DNA from: a virus
Length of the DNA stretch: 29,653 bases
IMG/VR virus record: IMGVR_UViG_3300027734_000236
Location: 1 to 29,653 of that record
Direction: 5' to 3' (one strand)
The position numbers and the translations under genes are program-made. The notes beneath the pieces are model-generated. The model did not search any database. It had not been told where the DNA came from and was given only the letters and a program-made list of their open reading frames with translations. Positions 20,109 through 26,119 of the stretch are shown here, piece by piece (the first letter of the stretch is position 1; every line of letters starts with the position of its first letter).

Positions 20109-20518
20109 CTACTTGCCTAGATGAATTGCTCTCCAACGCAAATAAGCGAACATCGTGAAAATCATTCGAGGGTCTTCTGCCAGCAACACCGAAGGTGCAA
20201 TACCTGTCTCAACAGACAAGTAAGCAATCATCCAATGGGCTGACTGATCTCCAAAGGGACGATCACGGCATCAGCCTGGTTACCCAACTCCAAAGCCTCA
20301 ATCTCGTTAATCCACGAATCAAAATCTAAACCAGTACGTTTCGTGCGATGCTCAGAATGCCAAGCCAAGAAACCTAAATCGGTGAGCGTCAGTTCAGCCT
20401 CAAACTTCGCAACGCTTTTACTGAACTTTTGTTCAAAGGCGATGAAGTCTGGGAACGCAGCAATGATGGTGCGCTTTGATTGATCTAACGATGACGTTAC
20501 TTCTAACGCTATTTTCAT
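20109..20518 (-). CDS. Tail assembly chaperone, long form made by -1 frameshift
   Basis: Ribosomes slipping -1 at the CCCTTTG heptamer (20258-20252) would leave the short form after 89 residues and add 47 residues beginning GDQSAHWMIAYLSVETG, ending at TAG 20111-20109, for a 136-residue product. The extension contains AYLRWRAIHL, a typical end of chaperone second frames. It cannot start independently because no suitable start codon and SD lie at its head. Production of a short and a long form in a fixed ratio, upstream of the tape measure, is the rule for long-tailed phages. Confidence 0.85.
20228..20518 (-). CDS. Tail assembly chaperone, short form
   Basis: A 96-residue protein (zero-frame product) with SD CGGAGGACAA before ATG 20518. 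It begins MKIALEVTSSLDQSKRTIIA and contains FPDFIAFEQKF and LTDLGFLAWHSEHRT, the size and composition usual for the first chaperone frame (gpG-like). It folds onto the tape measure protein before tube assembly. It lies directly after the major tail protein. Both forms share residues 1-89. Confidence 0.85.
   Translation of the reverse strand: MKIALEVTSSLDQSKRTIIAAFPDFIAFEQKFSKSVAKFEAELTLTDLGFLAWHSEHRTKRTGLDFDSWINEIEALELGNQADAVIVPLEISQPIG
20252..20258 (-). other. Programmed -1 frameshift slippery heptamer CCCTTTG
   Basis: Read on the minus strand as C-CCT-TTG in the chaperone frame, this fits X-XXY-YYZ exactly. Re-pairing of both tRNAs to CCC and TTT leads into the 47-codon -1 frame. It lies eight codons before the zero-frame stop (20230-20228), the expected geometry. 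Confidence 0.85.
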
Positions 20519-20553
20519 TTGTCCTCCGCAGGGTTAAGGGTTTGTTAGAAAAC

Positions 20554-20979
20554 TTACGCGCCAGTACCAGTCTTAACAACTGCACCGTCAACAGGGAAGG
20601 TGACATCAAAAGTGGCAAGGTCGCCTACAGCACCGTTGACTGGTGTGTAGCCAACTGGCAACACGTTGAACGAATACTGTGGTTGAGCCGAACCGGCAGT
20701 AGCAGTACCGTTTGGCTTAATCACCATTGGTACAGCAGTTCCGTTGTTGAACGCATCATAAAACAACTTTTCAATCGTTGGATAATCCTGGTGCATTGAC
20801 AAGGTGACGCTGTGGTCACGCAAGCCTTGGATGCGGGTAACAGCGTTTGCTGTACCGAACGCGGTAGTTGTGACTTCGGCTGCGGAGAGCGTCAAGGCCA
20901 CAGATGCTACGTAACTAGAAATATCTGTATTCGCAGTACCGAAGGTTACGTTTACGTTTGTGAGAACTTGCTTTGCCAT
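20554..20979 (-). CDS. Major tail (tube) protein
   Basis: A 141-residue beta-rich protein beginning MAKQVLTNVNVTFGTANTDI. Ser/Thr/Val-rich strands (ASVALTLSAAEVTTTAFG, then RDHSVTLSMHQDYPTIEKLF, then FNVLPVGYTP) match tail tube proteins, which are of this size in small actinophages. A strong SD (GGCAGGAG) precedes ATG 20979. It is followed by the chaperone pair and preceded by the tail terminator. It has no extra C-terminal Ig-like domain. Confidence 0.85.
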   Translation of the reverse strand: MAKQVLTNVNVTFGTANTDISSYVASVALTLSAAEVTTTAFGTANAVTRIQGLRDHSVTLSMHQDYPTIEKLFYDAFNNGTAVPMVIKPNGTATAGSAQPQYSFNVLPVGYTPVNGAVGDLATFDVTFPVDGAVVKTGTGA

Positions 20980-21053
20980 GTTGATTACTCCTGCCTTCCG
21001 GCACTCGAAGATTTACTAATGAAACTCTACACGCTCGCAGGAATGCGTATCAA

Positions 21054-21467
21054 CTAAGCGTACACCACCACACGGAAGTCAACCATCAGATAGGTCGCAT
21101 CGTTACCATCCAGCGTCGAGATGTTGGATGCTGACTCAACTAACAAGTCCTGTACCACCCCGCCCAACGTGCGATCCGATTCCAACGCCTGACGAACCGA
21201 TGAGGTTCCCCGATACGACAAGAAGCCGTCCAACGCTATCTGAGCTGTGCGTTCAGCCGAACGACCGACCACCACAGACACATTGAAAATGTGGGTTAGC
21301 AAACCCCCACCCATAGCCCCGTTGTAGGTGATTGAATCCAACATAGGCCACGCAAACGGAGCGTTCACATTGTCAGGCTGCTGAGCGTAAGCACGAAGCC
21401 CTGAGATGGTTCTCAGCGCGGTAGCAATACCTTCTTTGATTTCGGTGACGGTTGTTGTTGCGCTCAT
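21054..21467 (-). CDS. Tail terminator protein
   Basis: A 137-residue protein between the connector and the major tail protein. It starts MSATTTVTEIKEGIATALRT, then GLRAYAQQPDNVNAPFAWPM, a pattern found in phage tail terminators and minor capsid-like completion proteins, and ends in a strand YLMVDFRVVVYA. It caps the tail tube and binds the head. ATG 21467 overlaps the connector stop as ATGA. Confidence 0.78.
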   Translation of the reverse strand: MSATTTVTEIKEGIATALRTISGLRAYAQQPDNVNAPFAWPMLDSITYNGAMGGGLLTHIFNVSVVVGRSAERTAQIALDGFLSYRGTSSVRQALESDRTLGGVVQDLLVESASNISTLDGNDATYLMVDFRVVVYA

Positions 21468-22090
21468 GCGTAAATCCGCATACGACGATACGGTTCAACC
21501 AGCTGAGCCATATCAGGGTCAAGGTATCGAGATACACGAATGGCACCCAAGTCACCAAACCCAGCCACCCCAAGCGGTGAGTCGTAACGTTTGAAGATGC
21601 GTGAAGCCTGAATGATCGTTGCCTGAGTTACAGGCTCAGGGATCGCAGGCCAACCGAACACAGCAGTCACCTGAACCAAAGCCTGCTCACCATAGTTAGC
21701 GTTTACCGTTGGGAACAGATAATCACCAACAGCACGAATCTTGTCGTAACTCCAAGTCAACCCGTCAAGGTTTCCGTTCAACGGTTCCAACTGGTAATCG
21801 GAACGAGTCCACGTCACATCAAAGTTGCCATCAGCAAACGAAGAAGTTTTCAACGTGATAGCAGTACCAGCAATATCGTCAATCGAGCAGTAAAACGAAT
21901 CCTCTGCCTGGAACACGCGAGCCTCAGCCGTGCCACTCTGCCAGAAGCGACGGTTGCAATAACCATCAATCAGACGTGATGCTGCACCAACACAGTTATC
22001 AATCAGGTCGTCATCAATGGTGTCAGCTGTGCCGATACGCAAAGCAGCCTTAACTTGGTTGCGTGTGGCATACCCATTCGTAATGGTCAT
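21464..22090 (-). CDS. Head-tail connector (adaptor) protein
   Basis: A 208-residue protein with the gp6/gp15-like adaptor start: TRNQVKAALRIGTADTIDDD, LIDNCVGAASRLIDGYCNRR, then strand-rich sequence (VFQAEDSFYCSIDDIAGTAI) and a C-terminal helix with FKRYDSPLGVAGFGDLGAIR. It joins the portal ring to the tail. It is separated from the capsid gene by the three sugar-transfer-type genes, an insertion relative to the usual order. SD AGGACACT is only moderate. Confidence 0.85.
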   Translation of the reverse strand: MTITNGYATRNQVKAALRIGTADTIDDDLIDNCVGAASRLIDGYCNRRFWQSGTAEARVFQAEDSFYCSIDDIAGTAITLKTSSFADGNFDVTWTRSDYQLEPLNGNLDGLTWSYDKIRAVGDYLFPTVNANYGEQALVQVTAVFGWPAIPEPVTQATIIQASRIFKRYDSPLGVAGFGDLGAIRVSRYLDPDMAQLVEPYRRMRIYA

Positions 22091-22102
22091 AGTGTCCTGA
22101 TT

Positions 22103-22750
22103 CTAGTTGATTGACGCAGCACCACGATACTGCACACCTTCAAGCGAATAGTTCACAAATGGGTTCAACGAATACACCTGACACGAATACACATCCCACA
22201 ACCGTTGCTTCATATCTCGAAGATGACGCTCATACAAAGCCCAATGAGTATCCCCAGCAACATACCCATCAACCCTGTCCTTGCCGTTCAACTGACCACA
22301 ATCAGCCCCAACTAACACAATGAACTTCGCCCCCATATACGCTGCAAGGTGCATCGCCCCATGAATGCTCGATGACCCGATAGTCAACTGGTCATACTCA
22401 ACAGGCCAATCCTTGTCATGTGGATTGAACGACACACCAGGTCTGCCGGTGCGGGTATGGAATGTCACGATCTTTGGCATGAAGCCTTGGAACTCTGCAT
22501 CAGTTCCATGCTCACGCAATGGGGTAAAGACTGCGATTGACTCATCACGTCGAGCTTCTTGAATTGCGTCAGAGTGATAATGGCTGAAGCAGTAATAGTT
22601 TTTCATCCCGAAAACTGACCCAGAGAAATTGACTGCGATACTCAGTTTGTCGTCAAAGAAATCTGGTGACAAATAATCTAATGTCGCACCTGACCCGATG
22701 ACATAAATTGTTTCTCCCTCATGCAAAAGGTTGTAATCCTCTAATCCCAT
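22103..22750 (-). CDS. DUF115/MptE-like putative glycosyltransferase-fold protein
   Basis: A 215-residue protein from ATG 22750 (AAGGGA six bases upstream; an in-frame ATG at 22810 lacks one). It contains GETIYVIGSGATLDYLSPDF, a nucleotide-binding-type loop near the N-terminus, and IHGAMHLAAYMGAKFIVLVG, then ADCGQLNGKDRV, features shared with MptE/DUF115-like and sialyltransferase-like proteins. Substrate is unknown. It overlaps the GT2 stop by ten bases, so it belongs to the same sugar cassette. Confidence 0.6.
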   Translation of the reverse strand: MGLEDYNLLHEGETIYVIGSGATLDYLSPDFFDDKLSIAVNFSGSVFGMKNYYCFSHYHSDAIQEARRDESIAVFTPLREHGTDAEFQGFMPKIVTFHTRTGRPGVSFNPHDKDWPVEYDQLTIGSSSIHGAMHLAAYMGAKFIVLVGADCGQLNGKDRVDGYVAGDTHWALYERHLRDMKQRLWDVYSCQVYSLNPFVNYSLEGVQYRGAASIN

Positions 22751-23406
22751 CCCAAATCCCTTCGTCGTGTTAAATCCCAATGACCCGCTTCTGGTAAACC
22801 TGACTGCCAACGCATCGCATGTAAAGCCCCATTCGCAGCAAAACTGCGACGATTCTTTTCGGCTAGTTCTGGTGCCGATGAAATCGTTGACGAGTTGTCA
22901 TGAACGATCCCAGCATTAGAAGTAAAAATCTCTATGTTCAAACGTGTTGCACGATCCTGAAAATCTGTGTCCTCAAAATATGCTGGCACATAACACTCTG
23001 AGAACAATCCAACCTTTGCCACTACATTCGCACCAACCCACGCGCACGACCAACCAGGCATCGCCTCAGTCAACGTGATTGATTCAGGGTTGCAGTCCTT
23101 GTAGAAAACTTCTAGTTGTCCTGGCTCAAAGAACGCATCCGAGTTGAGGATCATCCAGCCGTCAGCGTGAGGAGTTGCTTTGATACCAATGTTCCAAGAT
23201 GGTGCTACACCGAGGTTAGTTGGCATTGACCAGACGTGATAGTTCTTGACATGGCGACGGTCAATCACCCAAGGCCAGTCATGCAGGGTGGACTGTCCAC
23301 CATTGTCAATGATGATGAGTGTCTCCACGTCATAGTCAATCGACTGGAGGCACCTGTCTAGTAGGTCGTAACGATTTAAGACGGGGACGATGATGACTGG
23401 CACCAT
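22741..23406 (-). CDS. Family 2 glycosyltransferase
   Basis: A 221-residue GT-A fold enzyme. ATG 23406 is chosen because AAGGAG lies eight bases upstream; the frame is open to 23436. Motifs include VIIVPVLNRYDLLDRCLQSI at the start, IIIDNGG (D34 region), TNLGVAPSWNIGI and MILNSDAFFEPG (S-D near 89-90, metal/sugar nucleotide site), then YFEDTDFQDRATRL (acceptor-side acidic motif). It transfers a sugar from a nucleotide donor; acceptor may be virion protein, DNA or host envelope. It overlaps the end of the GT4 gene by 31 bases. Confidence 0.88.
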   Translation of the reverse strand: MVPVIIVPVLNRYDLLDRCLQSIDYDVETLIIIDNGGQSTLHDWPWVIDRRHVKNYHVWSMPTNLGVAPSWNIGIKATPHADGWMILNSDAFFEPGQLEVFYKDCNPESITLTEAMPGWSCAWVGANVVAKVGLFSECYVPAYFEDTDFQDRATRLNIEIFTSNAGIVHDNSSTISSAPELAEKNRRSFAANGALHAMRWQSGLPEAGHWDLTRRRDLGWD

Positions 23407-24689
23407 GCTGACAACTCCTTCATCACAGGCTTCCACGATTGCTCATAAACGAGGTCTGCGTCATATTGGCTGGCAAAGGCCACAGCATCCTTATCCACGC
23501 CTCTGGGGGCTTCGTAGGAGGCTTTCAGGGCATCCACGATGGAAGACACAACAGGGGTGCAGAACCATGACCTTTGATGCGCATCCCAGAATGGCTGAAT
23601 GTCCACAGCCCACCCAGACCCAACCAACTCAGGCTGTGCCGTGTAGTTAGACACGATGACCCGTGTACCGCAAGCCTGAGCCTCGATGACCGGAACCCCG
23701 AAGCCCTCACCCATCGAGCAAGCCAACAGCACATCAGCTGCGGAATACAACGCAGCCAAAGCCTGCTGAGGGAAACCAGTCCGATAAACATACGGGTCAC
23801 AAATCTTGTACTGCTCAGGCTTCACACCACAAGCCTCCAAAAGATGCACCAAATTGATACCACCCATCGCACCATCACGTTCCGTGTGTAGATACAACAT
23901 TGCGTCAGGATGATCTTGAGCAAAAATTGCGAACGCCAAAATGTTTTCAGCAAACGATTTACGCGAAGGGTTCGCACCCTTATTCGCAGCGTTCATCATG
24001 ACAACAAACTTGTCGTCAGGAATCTCCATCAAATCACGACCCGTAACATCACCCTTCGGTGAAACAATTTTTGCTGTTGGCTTAAAAACTTTTTCTATCG
24101 CATGAGGGACATACATCGCATCTACGCCAGCGTTCTGCAACATTTGTAAACCAAACTTTGACATCGCAATCGGTTTCACATTGTCACGCTTACACCAAGC
24201 CAAAACATTCGGAGGAATAGGAGCATGGTCAATAGGTACCCAAGATGCAATGTTTGGTACCTGATCCAATGAGCCTGATTGCAACACCCAAACATCAAAC
24301 AATGTAATCATCATTGCTTGCATATCAAGATTGCCGTTAGCCCAATCCATCCAATGCGCAACCATGATGTCATCGCTATACGCAGACATTCCACGCGGAT
24401 AAAGTTTTACACCATTCCACATTGAAGAAATACCTTCAATGCCATACATCGCATGGATCGCTACTTCGTGTTGGTCTTGGATGAGCCTTGTGACGACTTG
24501 CGCTGTTTGGGTGCCGTAGCCCGTTGGGGCGAAAGGGGCGTTGGAATACCAGAGGATTCGTAGCGCGTCGGAATTGGCAAATCTGCCAGCTCTGGCAAGT
24601 GCGCTATTCCCCTGCGGAGCAATATCTCCGCCTCTAGGTCTGGTAACTCGACCGGTGTGTTCTTGACGATTACGAGCATTTCCCACCAT
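23376..24689 (-). CDS. Family 4 glycosyltransferase
   Basis: A 437-residue GT-B enzyme. The conserved fold starts at LRILWYSNAPFAPTGYGTQT (about residues 43-62), and the donor site motif EGFGVPVIEA contains the EX7E pair E328 and E336, followed by CGTRVIVSNYTAQPELVGSG. The first about 40 residues are basic, not family-like, and coincide with another frame that looks real (24461-24679). No ATG, GTG or TTG lies close to the true domain start, so initiation at 24689 (SD AAGGAG three bases away) or a frameshift from the other frame is required. First gene after the post-capsid terminator. Confidence 0.82.
   Translation of the reverse strand: MVGNARNRQEHTGRVTRPRGGDIAPQGNSALARAGRFANSDALRILWYSNAPFAPTGYGTQTAQVVTRLIQDQHEVAIHAMYGIEGISSMWNGVKLYPRGMSAYSDDIMVAHWMDWANGNLDMQAMMITLFDVWVLQSGSLDQVPNIASWVPIDHAPIPPNVLAWCKRDNVKPIAMSKFGLQMLQNAGVDAMYVPHAIEKVFKPTAKIVSPKGDVTGRDLMEIPDDKFVVMMNAANKGANPSRKSFAENILAFAIFAQDHPDAMLYLHTERDGAMGGINLVHLLEACGVKPEQYKICDPYVYRTGFPQQALAALYSAADVLLACSMGEGFGVPVIEAQACGTRVIVSNYTAQPELVGSGWAVDIQPFWDAHQRSWFCTPVVSSIVDALKASYEAPRGVDKDAVAFASQYDADLVYEQSWKPVMKELSAWCQSSSSPS
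24461..24679 (-). CDS. Overlapping small frame, head-gene-like N-terminus
   Basis: A 72-residue frame whose first about 40 residues (MLVIVKNTPVELPDLEAEIL, then LRRGIAHLPELADLPIPTR) resemble small phage proteins often encoded after the capsid gene. Its last 30 residues are Ser/Thr/Pro-rich and look like shadow coding of the GT4 domain. ATG 24679 has a poorly placed SD. It may be a real short protein, or the former N-terminus of a fused gene now in the wrong frame; the frame of GT4 is reached by a -1 shift. Confidence is limited by the overlap. Confidence 0.45.
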   Translation of the reverse strand: MLVIVKNTPVELPDLEAEILLRRGIAHLPELADLPIPTRYESSGIPTPLSPQRATAPKQRKSSQGSSKTNTK

Positions 24690-24714
24690 TCTCTCCTTCG
24701 CAGGTCGCAGGGTA

Positions 24715-24760
24715 TAAAAAGAAATGAGGGTAGGTCGCCCTGCGTGTTCGACCTACCCTC
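24715..24760 (-). terminator. Strong intrinsic terminator after the capsid gene
   Basis: A perfect 12-base-pair stem (24726-24737 with 24749-24760, arms GAGGGTAGGTCG) with an 11-base loop is followed on the minus strand by ATTTCTTTTTAT (24725-24714). It is the best intrinsic terminator in the window. It stands between the capsid gene and the sugar-transfer cassette and should set the high capsid-to-tail expression ratio. Confidence 0.9.
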
Positions 24761-24768
24761 AAACTTAC

Positions 24769-24786
24769 ACCGATATTGCTATCGGT
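24769..24786 (-). other. GNRA tetraloop hairpin between capsid stop and terminator
   Basis: ACCGATA and TATCGGT form seven base pairs closed, on the minus strand, by a GCAA loop (GNRA class). It sits 16 bases after the capsid stop and immediately before the terminator stem. It could protect the capsid mRNA 3' end or tune termination. Confidence 0.55.
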
Positions 24787-24801
24787 TGCACTACCTTCAA
24801 C

Positions 24802-25983
24802 TTATGGTTGGAGGAGGTGCTTAATGTGGCTAACTTGTGGAAGATTTCCGTCAACTCTGTATGTGCTGCGGAAAGTCACTAAGCCCGTGTTGAATGCGAA
24901 GTCATCGCTGCGCTCCAACTTGATTCCACCAACTGTGCGTACATAGTACGAAGGTAGGTGACCAACAATGACGGACTTGGTTCCAGTTGCTACGTCGACC
25001 ATTGAAGGGTTTTCGTAGATTGGCTTGCCAAGAAGCATGTCTGGTGATTCCATTGAAAGAGCTGGCTGGAATACATAATTTCCAGCTGTGTCCTTCAACT
25101 TGCGAACTGCACCAATTGACTTGCCGTTCATCATCCAACCAACACCAGGAAGGTTACGTGCTGCGCCATCAAGGCTGTATAGCAAGTCAATCAAGTTGTC
25201 TGCGGTGAATGCGGTAGCAGTTCCAGCCGTGCCGCCTACTGCGCTCGCTGTCACGATGCCCTTTGGCTGGTTGGTTCCTGAACCGACTGTCAAAGCCGAA
25301 CCTACTGCGTAACCAAGAGCGTTACCAGTTTGTTCTGCCAAGAAGCCGAGGATGTCAACACCAGAGTCTTCGATAAGTTCCGTTGTCAACTGCGTCAAGA
25401 ATGAGTACTTGTAAGCACCCAAGGTAACGAAGCTGTTGAACTGTGGATCGGATTCTGGAATTGCGGTTCCTTCACCTGGCAGAGTAGCTGTTGACCAGCT
25501 GAACTGCGAAGGGATTTGAAGGTTCTCGCCACCAGCGGTGTTCAAAATCGTTGCTACTTGCAAGATCGGTGCAACAAGACGAGCCTGTGCAATTACTTGG
25601 TTGTAGAACGAGGTTGGTACAGGTGCGCCTGCTGAACCCTTGGTGATGTCACGACGTTCAAATGTGTGTGAACGCTTTTCGCCCATAACAAGTGAACGCA
25701 AGAACGAAGCATCATCTGCAACTGGTGCAGCTGATTCCTGTGGACGTGCCTGTGAAGCGATGTCACGGGTTGCTGCATCGAGGCGAAGTTCGCGAGCTTC
25801 GTCTTCACGAAGTTTTGCGATGGTCTGTCCACGCTCGTCCAGTTCCTTAGAGATGCGCTCATAGGTTTGGTTTTCTTCTGCTGAGAGGTCACGCTTTTCT
25901 GCGGTGGCTTTGTCCAAGATTGACTTGGCTTCTTCCCATGCACGATTGCGAATCTCAACCTGACGGTCAATATATTCTTTCAT
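24802..25983 (-). CDS. Major capsid protein (HK97 fold)
   Basis: A 393-residue protein. Residues 1-95 form a charged helical scaffold (delta) domain (MKEYIDRQVEIRNRAWEEAK, then DLSAEENQTYERISKELDER), normally removed by the protease. The HK97 body follows from about 115: APVPTSFYNQVIAQARLVAP, then an E-loop-like segment and AYKYSFLTQLTTELIEDSGV, and the A-domain end DGNLPQVSHIKHL. No separate scaffold gene is needed. SD AAGGA lies eight bases before the ATG. It is flanked by hairpins upstream and a strong terminator downstream. Confidence 0.95.
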   Translation of the reverse strand: MKEYIDRQVEIRNRAWEEAKSILDKATAEKRDLSAEENQTYERISKELDERGQTIAKLREDEARELRLDAATRDIASQARPQESAAPVADDASFLRSLVMGEKRSHTFERRDITKGSAGAPVPTSFYNQVIAQARLVAPILQVATILNTAGGENLQIPSQFSWSTATLPGEGTAIPESDPQFNSFVTLGAYKYSFLTQLTTELIEDSGVDILGFLAEQTGNALGYAVGSALTVGSGTNQPKGIVTASAVGGTAGTATAFTADNLIDLLYSLDGAARNLPGVGWMMNGKSIGAVRKLKDTAGNYVFQPALSMESPDMLLGKPIYENPSMVDVATGTKSVIVGHLPSYYVRTVGGIKLERSDDFAFNTGLVTFRSTYRVDGNLPQVSHIKHLLQP

Positions 25984-26052
25984 GATGTTTTCCTTCTCCC
26001 GTTAGGGATGAATGTTGAGTGTTTGGATACGCAGGGATTTAACTTAAACCTG

Positions 26053-26119
26053 GTACGGCTCCGTACACAGCAACATCCAAGGAGGCTCCTCGCGTTGGAC
26101 GCAGTACTAAAACAGTACT
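26053..26119 (-). promoter_or_regulatory. Cluster of three hairpins between protease and capsid genes
   Basis: Three inverted repeats lie in 67 bases. AGTACT repeated at 103-108 and 114-119 of the 26000s (5-base loop) overlaps the protease stop. CCAA/TTGG (26077-26080, 26095-26098) encloses GAGG/CCTC. GTACGG/CCGTAC spans 26053-26066. Two of the three share GGAGCC at the apex (minus strand). No U-tract follows, so termination is unlikely. A role in capsid mRNA processing, stability or translation is inferred. Confidence 0.6.
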
